The notes: generated by a model from the letters alone, not told the origin. A stretch of DNA of 64,000 bases from Alkaliphilus flagellatus (GCF_018919215.1 NZ_JAHLQK010000004.1:431517-495516), one strand, 5' to 3'; counted from the first letter of the stretch, positions 9,319 to 18,553 are shown. Program-made: numbers and translations.

Positions 9319-11016
9319 CTATTTATTAATTAAATTTTCATTTCCTAAAGCGGCAACAAAAGGAAGTGTCTCCGATATATTTCCATCTCTATTTTTATCC
9401 TTAGTTTCTTCTTTGTATATAGCTAATTCTATAACTTCACTTATGCTTTCTACGGGAATTACTTCTATATTTAATGCCTTAAACCTATCCTGATAATTAT
9501 CCTTTGGAATTAAAACTCTCGTGCATCCGGCCCTCTTTGCAGCTTCTATTTTAGCTGGTATTCCTCCAACAGGCTTTACATTTCCTCTAATAGATATTTC
9601 TCCTGTCATAGCAACTTTATTATCAATTACCTTTTCTGCAATAGCAGAATATATTGCAGTAGCTATTGTAATTCCTGCAGAAGGCCCATCTATTGGTACA
9701 CCGCCAGGAAAATTTAAATGAATATCGTAGTTTCTTGGATTGACATCTAAAAACTTTCTAATTACTGTTAATACATTATCTACAGAATCTGAAGCTGTAC
9801 TTTTTCTTTTCAACGTTCTTCCAGGTAAATTTGTTTCCTCTCCATCTACAATTCCTGTTACAATAATTCTTCCATTACCATCAATAGGAACCTTTATAGC
9901 AGATGCTTCTATTTCTATCATTGTACCCATTTGAGGTCCAAATACAGCCAATCCATTGACATAACCAACAGATGGTGTTTCGCCTACTTTCTTGTCTGGT
10001 CTCGGGGAATAATATCCACTTTCAACAACCCACTCAATATCCTCTAATGTAATTTTACGTCTATCCTGTGTAAGCGCTAACCCCCCAGTTATTTGTATCA
10101 TATTTATCGCTTCTCTACCGTTTGAAGCATATTTTTTTATTTCTTCTATAGCTCTTTCTTCAATCTCTAAATTACTTTTTTTACAAGCATTGTTAGCAAT
10201 TAGCCCTATTTCCTCTGGTAAGAGAGGCCTAAAATAAACCTCAACACATCTAGATCTTAAGGCTGGGGGTATATCAGATGATGTTTTCGTAGTTGCACCA
10301 ATCAATCTAAAATCTGCTGGTAACCCCTTTTGAAATATTTCATGTATATATTCTGGGATATTCTTATCTTGGGAATTATAGTATGAGCTTTCTAAAAAAA
10401 CCTTTCTATCTTCTAAAACCTTAAGTAGCTTGTTCATTTGTACTGGATGTAACTCTCCAATCTCATCTAAAAATAAAACTCCACCATGGGCTTTTGTTAC
10501 TGCTCCAGGCTTTGGCTGAGGTATACCTGCCTGCCCCATTTGACCAGCACCTTGATAAATAGGATCGTGTACAGATCCCATCAATGGATCTGCTATTCCT
10601 CTTTCATCAAAGCGTAATGTAGTAGCATCCATCTCAATAAACCTAGAGTCGCTATTAAAAGGAGATAGTTTGCTTTTTTTAGCTTCTTCCAACACTACTC
10701 TGGCCGCCGCTGTCTTGCCTACTCCAGGTGGTCCGTAGATTAAAACATGATGTGGATTTGAACTACAAAGTGCAGCTCTTAATACCTTTAATCCATCCTC
10801 TTGTCCCACTATATCTTCTAAGGATTCTGGTCTTGTGTATTCAGATAAAGGGATTGTTAACGAGCGTTCTCGCATTTCCCTTAAATAATTCATTTCTTTT
10901 TTTGATTCTTTTTCTATGGCACTCTTATTCCCCTGCTGACTTTTTAATAGACTCAAAAAATAGAGCCCTATAATTATTGCAAAAAAGAATTGTACCAAAA
11001 AAAAGACATTGGGCAA
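9319..11016 (-). CDS. lonB: ATP-dependent protease LonB
   Basis: 565 residues. An N-terminal membrane segment (about 3-25, F-F-L-V-Q-F-F-F-A-I-I-I-G) anchors an AAA+ domain (Walker A G-P-P-G-V-G-K-T near 85) and a Lon peptidase domain with Ser446 in D-G-P-S-A-G and Lys489. This matches LonB of Bacillus, which is expressed in the forespore. The start is taken as TTG 11016 because AAGGAGGG lies six bases upstream and the protein then begins like B. subtilis LonB; the longer TTG start at 11064 has no ribosome binding site. It follows clpX after a terminator, so it may have its own promoter. Confidence 0.93.
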   Translation of the reverse strand: MPNVFFLVQFFFAIIIGLYFLSLLKSQQGNKSAIEKESKKEMNYLREMRERSLTIPLSEYTRPESLEDIVGQEDGLKVLRAALCSSNPHHVLIYGPPGVGKTAAARVVLEEAKKSKLSPFNSDSRFIEMDATTLRFDERGIADPLMGSVHDPIYQGAGQMGQAGIPQPKPGAVTKAHGGVLFLDEIGELHPVQMNKLLKVLEDRKVFLESSYYNSQDKNIPEYIHEIFQKGLPADFRLIGATTKTSSDIPPALRSRCVEVYFRPLLPEEIGLIANNACKKSNLEIEERAIEEIKKYASNGREAINMIQITGGLALTQDRRKITLEDIEWVVESGYYSPRPDKKVGETPSVGYVNGLAVFGPQMGTMIEIEASAIKVPIDGNGRIIVTGIVDGEETNLPGRTLKRKSTASDSVDNVLTVIRKFLDVNPRNYDIHLNFPGGVPIDGPSAGITIATAIYSAIAEKVIDNKVAMTGEISIRGNVKPVGGIPAKIEAAKRAGCTRVLIPKDNYQDRFKALNIEVIPVESISEVIELAIYKEETKDKNRDGNISETLPFVAALGNENLINK

Positions 11017-11090
11017 AATAAACCCTCCTTTCCTTTTCTCTTCACTAGTAGTATGTGCACCCAATATCTTTTTATAACCTTACAAAATTA

Positions 11091-11120
11091 AAAATGTCTC
11101 AACTTAAGTTGAGACATTTT
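11091..11120. terminator. Palindromic terminator after clpX
   Basis: A perfect 30-base palindrome, AAAATGTCTCAACTT joined to its reverse complement, starts directly after the clpX stop codon and ends in a T run in both directions. Confidence 0.85.
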
Positions 11121-11121
11121 T

Positions 11122-12402
11122 CTATGATGCAGATTCTTTAGAATTCTTTTTATCTAAATTGGTTTTATCCAATGTCTTTAAAATAATTGTTGGCTCACTA
11201 CCATTAACAATAGTATCTTCTGTAATGATAACCTTATCAATATCATCTCTAGATGGAATTTCATACATAATATCCATCATTATACCTTCTATAATACCTC
11301 TTAATCCTCTGGCGCCAGTCTTCCTCTCAATAGCTTTTTTAGCTATTAGCTTAAGGGCTGCATCTTCTAGTTCTAATATTACCCCATCAATTTCAAATAG
11401 TCTTTTATACTGTTTAGCAAGGGCATTTTTAGGCTCTGTCAAAATTTTGACTAAAGCTTCCTCATCTAATTGGTCCAATGTTACGACTACTGGTAATCTA
11501 CCAACAAACTCTGGAATAAGTCCAAACTTTAATAGGTCTTCAGGCTGAATTTGTTTTAGTAGAGCTCCTAAATCTATTACTTGCTTACTTTCAATTTCTG
11601 CACCAAAGCCCATAGATTTTTTACCAGTACGTTTTTGAATAATTGACTCTACACCATCAAAAGCTCCACCAACAATAAATAAAATATTAGTAGTATCTAT
11701 TTGAATAAACTCTTGATGCGGATGTTTTCTACCACCCTGTGGTGGTACACTCGCTACTGTTCCTTCTAATATTTTAAGTAATGCTTGTTGCACACCTTCT
11801 CCACTTACATCTCTAGTAATAGAAGGATTTTCAGATTTTCGAGCAATCTTATCCACTTCATCTATATAAATAATACCTTTTTCTGCTCTTTCGATATCGT
11901 AGTCTGCTGCTTGGATAAGTTTAAGTAAAATGTTTTCAACATCTTCACCTACATATCCAGCTTCTGTTAGAGAAGTAGCATCTGCAATAGCAAATGGAAC
12001 ATTTATTATTCTAGCTAATGTTTGTGCTAGAAGAGTTTTACCAGAACCAGTAGGTCCTAACATTAAAATATTACTTTTTTGAAGTTCAACATCTTCACCC
12101 TTAACATCTTCAACATTGATTCGCTTGTAATGATTGTAGACAGCTACAGCTAAAGCTTTTTTAGCCTGTTCCTGTCCAATTACATATTGATCTAATGTAT
12201 CTTTTATTTCGTTTGGTTTTGGCAAATCCATTAAATCAATTTCTATATTTTCATCAAATTCTTCTTGAATGATTTCTTGGCATAACTCAATACATTCATC
12301 GCAAATATAAACATTCGGACCAGCAATAAGTCGTCTTACCTGGTCTTGGGACTTACCGCAAAAGGAGCACTTTAGCTGCTTCTTCTCATCAAATCTAGAC
12401 AT
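11122..12402 (-). CDS. clpX: ClpXP unfoldase subunit ClpX
   Basis: 426 residues. The N-terminal zinc-binding domain has Cys12, Cys15, Cys34 and Cys37. The AAA+ module carries Walker A G-P-T-G-S-G-K-T, Walker B I-Y-I-D-E-V-D-K, the R-K-H pore loop and a ClpP-docking loop reading S-M-G-F-G-A, where I-G-F is commoner. ClpX unfolds substrates and feeds them to ClpP. It lies 24 bases after clpP in the conserved tig-clpP-clpX order, with GAGGTG before ATG 12402. Confidence 0.97.
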   Translation of the reverse strand: MSRFDEKKQLKCSFCGKSQDQVRRLIAGPNVYICDECIELCQEIIQEEFDENIEIDLMDLPKPNEIKDTLDQYVIGQEQAKKALAVAVYNHYKRINVEDVKGEDVELQKSNILMLGPTGSGKTLLAQTLARIINVPFAIADATSLTEAGYVGEDVENILLKLIQAADYDIERAEKGIIYIDEVDKIARKSENPSITRDVSGEGVQQALLKILEGTVASVPPQGGRKHPHQEFIQIDTTNILFIVGGAFDGVESIIQKRTGKKSMGFGAEIESKQVIDLGALLKQIQPEDLLKFGLIPEFVGRLPVVVTLDQLDEEALVKILTEPKNALAKQYKRLFEIDGVILELEDAALKLIAKKAIERKTGARGLRGIIEGIMMDIMYEIPSRDDIDKVIITEDTIVNGSEPTIILKTLDKTNLDKKNSKESAS

Positions 12403-12426
12403 CTTTACACCTCTTTCAATTTCCGA

Positions 12427-13011
12427 TTATTTCTTCGCGGTAATAACTTCATCGATTAAACCATATTCCTTTGCTTCATTTGCCTCCATAAAGAAATCTC
12501 TATCTGTATCTCTTTGTATTCTCTCTAATGGTTGACCTGTTCTTTCAGCTAGTATTTTATTTATAGTGTCTCTCATTTTTAGAATTCGCTCTGCATGAAT
12601 ACGAATATCTTCTGCCTGACCTCTTGTTCCTCCTAGAGGCTGATGGATCATAATTTCTGCATTTGGCAGTGCAAAACGCTTACCCTTTTTCCCAGCTGCT
12701 AAAAGAAAAGCTCCCATACTTGCAGCCATACCAATACAAATAGTAGATACATCACACTTAATGTAGTTCATAGTATCGTATATAGCCATACCAGCAGTAA
12801 TTGATCCCCCTGGACTGTTAATATATATTTGAATATCCTTATCTGGATCCTCTCCTTCTAGAAATAGTAATTGAGCTACTACTAAGCTAGCAGTAACATC
12901 ATTTACTTCATCACTTAAGAAAATAATCCTTTCATTTAATAATCTAGAATAAATATCGTAGGATCTTTCTCCTCTATTAGTTTGCTCTACAACAACAGGA
13001 ACTAATGCCAT
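12427..13011 (-). CDS. clpP: ATP-dependent Clp protease proteolytic subunit ClpP
   Basis: 194 residues with the catalytic triad Ser98 (M-A-A-S-M-G-A), His123 (M-I-H-Q-P-L-G-G) and Asp172. The full N-terminal loop (A-L-V-P-V-V-V-E-Q) that contacts ClpX is present. It is the barrel-shaped serine peptidase of ClpXP in the cytosol. It sits between tig and clpX, 40 bases after tig, so the three genes are probably cotranscribed and supply folding and degradation of the same client pool. Confidence 0.98.
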   Translation of the reverse strand: MALVPVVVEQTNRGERSYDIYSRLLNERIIFLSDEVNDVTASLVVAQLLFLEGEDPDKDIQIYINSPGGSITAGMAIYDTMNYIKCDVSTICIGMAASMGAFLLAAGKKGKRFALPNAEIMIHQPLGGTRGQAEDIRIHAERILKMRDTINKILAERTGQPLERIQRDTDRDFFMEANEAKEYGLIDEVITAKK

Positions 13012-13051
13012 TTTGGTCTCCTCCCAATCTGTATTTCTTTAATATCTTTAA

Positions 13052-14338
13052 TTAAGCTATTTTAGCATTTTCTACTAAGAAATCAATAGTCTTTCTGATA
13101 ACAATACCCTCTTTAATAGAGTTTAAATCTTGATCTCTTAAATTAGATTTTAATTTTTCCAACTCTTGATTATATTGTGCTGCCATTTTTTCTAATTGTT
13201 CATTTAACTCTTCATCTGTAGCTACAATATTTTCGTACTTTCCAATTTGTTCTAACACTAATTCATTTTTAACTGTTTGAGTAGCATCGGCTCTCATTTG
13301 ATCTCTTAGATCCTCTTCTTTAGTACCTGTTAATTGGAAGTAATATTGTAAGTTCAATCCTTGGTATTGTAGACGATAGTCAAAATCTGCTAGCATATTA
13401 TCGATTTGTCTTTGGATTACTGCCTTTGGTATTTCAATATCAACCTTGCTAGCTATAGCTTCTATAACGCTATTTCTTAGATCTTGCTCAGCTCTATTTT
13501 TTGCATTTTCTTCTAGGCTGTTTTTTATATCATTTTTTAATTCCTCTAATGTATCGAATTCAGAAGCATCTTTTGCAAATTCATCATCTAATACAGGAAG
13601 TTCTTTCTCTTTAATTTCATGAATTTTTACTTCAAAAATTGCATCTTGTCCTGCTAACTCTTCAGCATGATACTCTTCTGGGAATGTTACCTTTACTTCT
13701 ACTTCATCTCCAATATTTTTACCAACTAATTGTTCTTCAAAACCAGGTATAAATTGGCCTGATCCAATTGTAAGACTTTGTCTTTCAGCAGTGCCACCTT
13801 CAAATGCTACTCCATCAACCATTCCTTTATAGTCGATAATAACCATATCTTGTTCTTTTACTGCTCTATCTTCTACGGCAATCATTCTAGCATTTTTTTC
13901 TACTAGGGCATCTAGCTCTTTTTGAATATCCTCTTCTTGTACATTATACTCTTTTTTCTCTACTTCTATACCTTTGTAGTCTTTAACTTCAAACTCAGGC
14001 ATAACTTCTACAACAGCTGTAAATACAACATCTTCATTTGCTTTAATATCTTCGATATCAATTTCTGGATGGTCTACAGGATCAATATTGTGCTCTTTTA
14101 AAGCTGCCTCGTAAGCTGCTGGAAAAGCTATATTAAAAGCTTCTTCATAAAAAACCTCTACACCATAATATCTTTCAACAATCTTTTTTGGTGCTTTTCC
14201 TTTTCTAAATCCTTGAATATTAAATCTAGATTTCATCTTGTTATAAGCTTTATTAATAGCCTCTTCAAATTGTGCAGCCTCTACAACTACTTTTAATGTC
14301 ACTTTAGTATTTTCTTTTTTTATAATTTCTGAACTCAT
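13052..14338 (-). CDS. tig: Trigger factor (ribosome-associated chaperone)
   Basis: 428 residues in the order ribosome-binding domain (signature G-F-R-K-G-K-A-P near 45), FKBP-type prolyl isomerase domain (about 150-245) and helical C-terminal chaperone arms. It binds next to the ribosomal exit tunnel and protects nascent chains. GAGGAGG precedes ATG 14338. The region upstream to the cold shock gene (14339-14690) carries two hairpins and, presumably, the promoter of the tig-clpP-clpX operon. I see no CtsR or CIRCE site there. Confidence 0.97.
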   Translation of the reverse strand: MSSEIIKKENTKVTLKVVVEAAQFEEAINKAYNKMKSRFNIQGFRKGKAPKKIVERYYGVEVFYEEAFNIAFPAAYEAALKEHNIDPVDHPEIDIEDIKANEDVVFTAVVEVMPEFEVKDYKGIEVEKKEYNVQEEDIQKELDALVEKNARMIAVEDRAVKEQDMVIIDYKGMVDGVAFEGGTAERQSLTIGSGQFIPGFEEQLVGKNIGDEVEVKVTFPEEYHAEELAGQDAIFEVKIHEIKEKELPVLDDEFAKDASEFDTLEELKNDIKNSLEENAKNRAEQDLRNSVIEAIASKVDIEIPKAVIQRQIDNMLADFDYRLQYQGLNLQYYFQLTGTKEEDLRDQMRADATQTVKNELVLEQIGKYENIVATDEELNEQLEKMAAQYNQELEKLKSNLRDQDLNSIKEGIVIRKTIDFLVENAKIA

Positions 14339-14500
14339 TAATGATCCTCCTCTATTAACTTTTATTATATTTTGTAAAGCTTAAGCATTGTTAATTAAGT
14401 AATAATCCTATATAGGTAATAGAAATATTTTTATTTCAACCCCTGTTTTTTATAGTATACCAAAATATACTTTGTTAAACTATAAAAAAAACTATAAAAA

Positions 14501-14530
14501 AACATCCATATCATCATAGGATGTTTAAAA
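14501..14530 (-). terminator. Hairpin upstream of tig (possible second terminator of the cold shock gene)
   Basis: AACATCC (14501-14507) and GGATGTT (14519-14525) enclose an 11-base loop with A/T-rich flanks. It lies between the strong cold shock terminator and tig, so it may instead be a leader structure. Confidence 0.45.
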
Positions 14531-14616
14531 AATATAGACTTATAGCTTATCATTATAATACTAACTAATTCATTTCTTATTGTCAACATTATCTGATGTT
14601 TTTGTAAAAAATTATC

Positions 14617-14650
14617 AACAAAAAAACCCTGATATAATCAGGGTTTTTTT
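14617..14650 (-). terminator. Terminator of the cold shock gene
   Basis: AAACCCTGAT pairs with ATCAGGGTTT, flanked by seven A and seven T. It is a strong intrinsic terminator about 40 bases after the stop of the cold shock gene. Confidence 0.85.
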
Positions 14651-14690
14651 TGTAGTCTATATATATAAAATATTAATTACTTATATTCTA

Positions 14691-14891
14691 TTATATTCTA
14701 GCTACGTTAGCAGCTTGAGGTCCTCTAGCACCTGATACTACTTCGAATTGTACTTCTTGACCTTCTTCTAAGCTTTTGAAACCGTCTCCTGTAATAGCTG
14801 AGAAATGTACGAATACATCTTCTTCTCCTTGTACAGAGATAAATCCAAATCCTTTTTCGTTGTTAAACCATTTTACTATACCTGTTTTCAT
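14691..14891 (-). CDS. csp: Cold shock protein (CspA/CspB family)
   Basis: 66 residues forming a single cold shock domain. The RNA-binding motifs G-F-G-F-I (RNP1, about 14-18) and V-F-V-H-F (RNP2, about 26-30) are intact. It binds single-stranded RNA or DNA and melts secondary structure. GGAGG precedes ATG 14891. The predicted promoter is strong and the 5' leader is short (about 40 bases), unlike the long leaders of the E. coli cspA class, so cold-specific induction is not evident. Confidence 0.97.
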   Translation of the reverse strand: MKTGIVKWFNNEKGFGFISVQGEEDVFVHFSAITGDGFKSLEEGQEVQFEVVSGARGPQAANVARI

Positions 14892-14937
14892 TAATTAAAT
14901 CCTCCAAAATTCGTATTCTGTAATTACTTACTCTTGT

Positions 14938-14966
14938 ATAATAACACCTAATTTAAAAACTGTCAA
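14938..14966 (-). promoter_or_regulatory. Strong sigma-A promoter of the cold shock gene
   Basis: Minus strand: TTGACA (14966-14961), 17 bases, TATTAT (14943-14938). Near-consensus. Confidence 0.7.
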
Positions 14967-15049
14967 CAATTAACAGAAAAACTTTTAAAAATTTTTTCCT
15001 TTTTTAAATCTTTAATACATTAAACTCTATTTTTGACTTTAATTGATTT

Positions 15050-15166
15050 TCATCGATTTTTTTCATCGTCATCTTCTATAACTATTACTTTAATTTCAGC
15101 AGTGTATTTTCCAGTTGTTAATTTTTCACCTTCCTTAATTGTATTTCTAAGTAAATTATTTTTCAT
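15050..15166 (-). CDS. Possible 38-residue small protein
   Basis: An open frame from ATG 15166 encodes 38 residues with a charged end rich in Asp and Glu. AAGGATG lies seven bases upstream, but that sequence is part of the 3' arm of the hairpin at 15171-15222, whose T run touches the ATG. The ribosome site would therefore be folded away or transcription stopped. No family was recognised. It could be chance; composition of the middle part (K-E-G-E-K-L-T-T-G-K-Y-T-A-E-I-K-V-I) looks protein-like. Confidence 0.3.
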   Translation of the reverse strand: MKNNLLRNTIKEGEKLTTGKYTAEIKVIVIEDDDEKNR

Positions 15167-15222
15167 AAAAAACATCCTTCCATCTAAAATTTTAATTCTT
15201 ACATTTTTAGATGAGAGGATGT
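15167..15222 (-). terminator. Long imperfect hairpin after the DUF1540 gene
   Basis: AACATCCT and ATCTAAAA (15171-15189) pair with TTTTAGAT and AGGATGTT (15205-15222). On the minus strand it ends in six T. It is a probable terminator of the DUF1540 gene, or a structure masking the ribosome site of the following small frame. Confidence 0.55.
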
Positions 15223-15311
15223 TTAGTTTGTTCCCTTATTCAGGTGATTTCTTCTCTTATTTAGATAAAAATCTTATTTAGATAAAAAATATTTTTTTAG
15301 TTTATATTTAG

Positions 15312-15473
15312 TTATTTTCCAGGTATAAAAGTAGTACATTGTGTTTCGTCACTTGTTCTTGACTTATCAGTTCCTTGAGGATTTACCTCTATAGAGTTAG
15401 CATAGCAATAGTTGTTTTCATAGAAGTTACATGTATCAACTCCACATTTCACTGTAATACGTTTAGTTTCCAT
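15312..15473 (-). CDS. DUF1540 cysteine-rich miniprotein
   Basis: 53 residues from ATG 15473 with AGGAGGTG upstream. It shows the DUF1540 pattern: V-K-C-G-V-D-T-C-N-F-Y near the start (Cys10, Cys15), N-Y-C-Y-A at 21-25 (Cys23), and E-T-Q-C-T-T-F at the end (Cys46). The four cysteines probably bind one metal. The family is widespread in clostridia and its function is unknown. It is a single gene followed by a hairpin. Confidence 0.85.
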   Translation of the reverse strand: METKRITVKCGVDTCNFYENNYCYANSIEVNPQGTDKSRTSDETQCTTFIPGK

Positions 15474-15609
15474 TAATGCTTCACCTCCTGCAGTTTATCA
15501 GGTTTTAGCTATCTTATTAGATGTATAGGTTACAGGCTAAATTTTAATTTTAACAACCTGTTAATATATAGGATAAGCAGTTATGTTGTTTTTATGCCTA
15601 ATAATTTCA

Positions 15610-16338
15610 CTATTCTTTGCTACTTATAAATTTTTTTGTCATATTCTCTATAAATTCAATATTAGTAAAATCATAAGGCTCTCTTTTGCCTTTAATATCT
15701 GCTCTTTGAAGCTGAAATAGTTTTTCTATGTTTTCCTCTCCAACTTTATCTATTAATTTTTTTATACCTTTTTCCTTCATAATATTATACCTAGACATAT
15801 GGGTCTCTATTAGTGCAGCCACAGCTTTTATAAATTCTTCTTGGTACCCTAATCTACCCAAAATTTTTCTTGCTACTTGGGCACCTTTTATATCATGTCC
15901 AAAAAATCTTCCTTTTCCATTTTTATCAAGAAAAAACGTTAGAGGTTTTGCTATATCATGGAGTAACGCCGCCCAGCGTAATGTTAAATCTAAAGGTGTA
16001 TTATCTAAAACCTTCAGTATATGATCAAAAACATCATAATTATGGTAAGGATTTCTTTGATTAAAACCTACACATTTTTGAAGCTCTGGTATAAAAATTC
16101 CTAATAGGTTTACTTCCTCTAGTAACCTAATACCAAAGCTTGGTTTTTGTGACATTAAGATTTTTTCGAATAAATACTTAAGCTTATCTTGATCTAAATT
16201 TTCAAACTGCTCTTTGTTTATACTAATTGCTTCTATTAAATCATCATCAAAAGGTTGCTCCAAAATAGATATATCTATAATTTTATCTAATATATAATCT
16301 ATATTAATGGTGTTGTTTAAAAAATCCTTTTTGTTCAT
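15610..16338 (-). CDS. HD-domain protein related to the C-terminal half of CCA-adding enzymes
   Basis: 242 residues. The middle and C-terminal parts resemble the neck/body and HD domain of bacterial CCA tRNA nucleotidyltransferases: P-S-x-G-I-R-L-L-E, then H-N-Y-D-V-F-D-H, the H-D pair in L-L-H-D-I-A-K-P, and later G-H-D and E-T-H-M. The N-terminal polymerase-beta nucleotidyltransferase domain is absent, so it cannot add CCA by itself; the HD site suggests phosphohydrolase activity. ATG 16338 is chosen because AAGGTG is nine bases upstream; the GTG at 16350 overlaps that site. Whether it is a stand-alone phosphohydrolase or a reduced relic is open, but the frame is intact. Confidence 0.75.
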   Translation of the reverse strand: MNKKDFLNNTINIDYILDKIIDISILEQPFDDDLIEAISINKEQFENLDQDKLKYLFEKILMSQKPSFGIRLLEEVNLLGIFIPELQKCVGFNQRNPYHNYDVFDHILKVLDNTPLDLTLRWAALLHDIAKPLTFFLDKNGKGRFFGHDIKGAQVARKILGRLGYQEEFIKAVAALIETHMSRYNIMKEKGIKKLIDKVGEENIEKLFQLQRADIKGKREPYDFTNIEFIENMTKKFISSKE

Positions 16339-16590
16339 ATTTAAGATCACCTTATTTGTATTTTAAAATTTTATTTGACTTTATAAACTACAACTTAGCA
16401 TATATAAAAAAATAATTAATGGAGCATGTCATATTATATTATTAGCTGCTTTTGCTGATTAAATTCATTTCATGTTATCTAATAGATATTCACCTATCTA
16501 GCCAAATATTAACTGCACAAAATACTGTTGAAGTGTTAATTTTTATTACTTGGGTATAATTATATTAAATATACCCTAGGAGGTAATTTT

Positions 16591-17190
16591 ATGTTTAATA
16601 TAAAGGTATTTTCTGACTTTGCTTGACCTTTTTGCTATATTGGACTAGGACTAGTCAACAAGCTAAAAGAAGATGGAGTTAAATTTAACATCGACTACTA
16701 CCCATATGAACTTAAACCAAATGCTGCATTAGAAGGAGAAAATCTATTTGATAGCTTACCTAAGGATTATGTAGAAAAATCCTTTGAAATGTTAGCAAAA
16801 TTAGGAGAACCATATGGCATTAAATTTTTAAATAAAGATAAGAAATTTAATACCCACAGAGCGCATCTAGTAGGTGAATATGCAAAGACACAAGGCAAAT
16901 ACGATGAATTTTCTAAAGAAGCTTTTAAAGCCTATTTTGTAGATATAAAAAATTTAGCAGATAAAGAAGTTTTAAACGAAATTGCAGCTAAAATTGGGTT
17001 AGATATAAAAGAAATGAATAAACAAATTGATGAAGGAAAATTTGATGACATTTTAATTGATGCTATAGATTTATCTCAATACTACGAAGTCGAAAGTGTT
17101 CCTACCTTTATAATAAATGAAAAAGGTAGATTAACAGGTGTAAGGGGTTATGAGCAGTTTAAGAGATCTTTGTTGGAGATGGGAGAGTAG
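16591..17190 (+). CDS. DsbA/FrnE-like thioredoxin-fold protein, predicted selenoprotein (UGA at codon 12)
   Basis: The frame from ATG 16591 (AGGAGG upstream) reads M-F-N-I-K-V-F-S-D-F-A-(TGA)-P-F-C-Y-I-G and continues to 17190, 199 residues. FrnE-type DsbA proteins have S-D-x-x-C-P-x-C-Y-I-G here, so the single in-frame TGA (16624-16626) sits exactly at the first active-site Cys, giving U-x-x-C. The rest is intact: helical insert, then S-V-P-T-F with the cis-proline near residue 170. A hairpin with a GG-containing apical loop lies 16-30 bases after the TGA, as in bacterial SECIS elements. It would act as a cytosolic disulfide oxidoreductase. TATAAT at 16555-16560 is the likely -10. An automatic annotation would start the gene falsely near 16789 and lose the active site. 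Confidence 0.85.
16643..16656 (+). promoter_or_regulatory. Bacterial SECIS-like hairpin within the selenoprotein gene
   Basis: GACTA (16643-16647), loop GGAC, TAGTC (16652-16656). The apical loop begins 22 bases after the UGA and starts with GG, fitting the bacterial SECIS rules as I know them (loop 16-37 bases from UGA, a G among the first two loop bases). Weak extra pairing TTG/CAA extends the stem. Confidence 0.7.
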
Positions 17191-17436
17191 GAAAAATAAA
17201 TATATATTATTGATTTATTTTTTAATGTTAATTCTATCTTTGAAATTCCTATAATAGTTCTTAAATTTACCATTACGCATCATTATATTTCGATTAATCA
17301 TAGGTGATTTTGTAATTCCATCCTCTATACTAATATTATCACCTTTATTAATTTGTTTGATAAGAAACCTTATATGTCTGAAAAAATCAACCAAACAGTT
17401 CTTTTAGAATACTATCCTATAGTCAATAATATATTT

Positions 17437-17652
17437 TTATCGTTTTGGATGCTCTTTTATTTTTGCATTTTCCAATTTTAATAATTCCTGCTGTACTAAT
17501 ACAATATATTTGTCTAATTCTTGACTTATTTTAACTACTTCATCTGTATGTCCGTTTGTTTCATATGTTCTAGTTAGTTTTAACCGTAACTTATTTATTA
17601 TTTTTTCTATATCATCTATATTATGTTGACCTTTTATTTTGCTTTCTTTCAT
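17437..17652 (-). CDS. Spo0E-like aspartyl-phosphate phosphatase
   Basis: 71 residues, two predicted helices. The Spo0E signature S-Q-E-L-D-K lies near residues 43-48, preceded by a leucine-rich first helix (I-E-K-I-I-N-K-L-R). Spo0E-type proteins dephosphorylate Spo0A~P and delay sporulation. GAGGTG precedes ATG 17652. It is divergent from an XRE regulator with 126 bases between the starts, so that regulator may control it. Bases 17191-17436 hold no convincing gene. Confidence 0.82.
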   Translation of the reverse strand: MKESKIKGQHNIDDIEKIINKLRLKLTRTYETNGHTDEVVKISQELDKYIVLVQQELLKLENAKIKEHPKR

Positions 17653-17778
17653 TTAACTTCACCTCTCAAACATAATTTTAAGCCTTTTGTTGCAAAAAAG
17701 CAATTAATGGCAATTATATTTTTAGCCTATAATAGATAAAATTCTTTTATAGGCTAAATTAAGAAAGAGGTGTTTGTT

Positions 17779-18123
17779 TTGAGTGAAGTGACTTTATCTA
17801 AAACCATTGGAGATCGAATAATGCTTAGGAGGAAACAACTTGGATATACTCAGGAACAAGCTGCTGAAAAGTCTAATTTAAGTCATCAATTTTTTTCTAC
17901 TGTTGAAACTGGAAGAAAAAATCTCCGTGCAGAAAGTATTATAAAAGTTGCGAAAGCTTTAGAAGTCAGCACTGACTACTTATTGATGGGAGTTATTAAT
18001 CAAGTTGATATTAATAATATTTCTAAATCCTTATCAAAATTAAACGGAATTGAGCTTCATTGTTTAGAAGAAATCATAAAAAATTATTTTATAGCTTTAG
18101 GATACGATGATACTGAAAAATAA
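17779..18123 (+). CDS. XRE-family helix-turn-helix regulator
   Basis: 114 residues. An N-terminal HTH_3 domain (about 8-65) contains the turn R-K-Q-L-G-Y-T-Q-E-Q-A-A and S-H-Q-F-F-S-T-V-E-T-G-R-K, ending in S-T-D-Y-L-L-M-G; a short helical tail follows. This is the SinR/Xre type of DNA-binding repressor. TTG 17779 is preferred since AAGAGGTG lies six bases upstream and the GTG at 17770 overlaps it. It is divergent from the Spo0E-like gene and next to the far end of the CRISPR array. Target genes are not evident. Confidence 0.85.
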   Translation: MSEVTLSKTIGDRIMLRRKQLGYTQEQAAEKSNLSHQFFSTVETGRKNLRAESIIKVAKALEVSTDYLLMGVINQVDINNISKSLSKLNGIELHCLEEIIKNYFIALGYDDTEK

Positions 18124-18189
18124 ATTTTGTTATCACAGTTTCTTAATTGAATCCATAAATAACAACTCAATAACTCTAGTTTCTAGTCT

Positions 18190-18235
18190 GCCAAAATTAT
18201 AAGATTATATATACATAAAGTCTTATAATTTTGGC
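18190..18235. terminator. Hairpin after the XRE regulator
   Basis: GCCAAAATTATAAGA (18190-18204) and its perfect reverse complement (18221-18235) enclose a 16-base loop. T-rich sequence follows. From here to 18553 I see only AT-rich sequence with no gene; this is the leader-distal flank of the CRISPR array. Confidence 0.7.
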
Positions 18236-18553
18236 AATAATTTTTACTATGAAAAGTGTACATTCTATTCAATTGGAAATTATGTGAAAAATTCTAATTT
18301 ACACACTCATACTAATTTATATAAGATTTTATAGATAAGGTTTTATAACTTTCTTCAAAAAATACTAGTAATGGATTAAGGATATTATCCCAATTTTACT
18401 TATAGCACCCCTTACAAGGAATCTTTAAAGATATCTTTTAGATATAATTGTGGATTTTTTATTGTTTTAAATTGCCTACCTATATCATTTCTCATAAAAC
18501 TTCGTTAATGGTTCAATTATGTTATAAAATTATAATAAACATTATAAAGGTGT

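Noticed and set aside
10728..10973. Plus-strand frame opposite lonB, and similar frames opposite other genes
   Set aside because: Antisense shadows of strongly conserved minus-strand genes with no ribosome sites or family match.
14339..14690. CtsR or CIRCE heat-shock operators upstream of the tig-clpP-clpX genes
   Set aside because: Neither GGTCAAA-type tandem repeats nor a CIRCE inverted repeat was found.
16789..17190. A 133-residue protein starting at 16789
   Set aside because: It is the downstream part of the UGA-containing gene; the true start is ATG 16591 with a good ribosome site.
17215..17394. A 59-residue minus-strand frame from TTG 17394
   Set aside because: No ribosome site, no recognised family; basic composition looks partly protein-like but support is too weak.
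18480..18553. A degenerate CRISPR repeat before the first unit (GGTTCAATTATGTTATAA)
   Set aside because: Only short partial similarity to the repeat in AT-rich sequence; not convincing.
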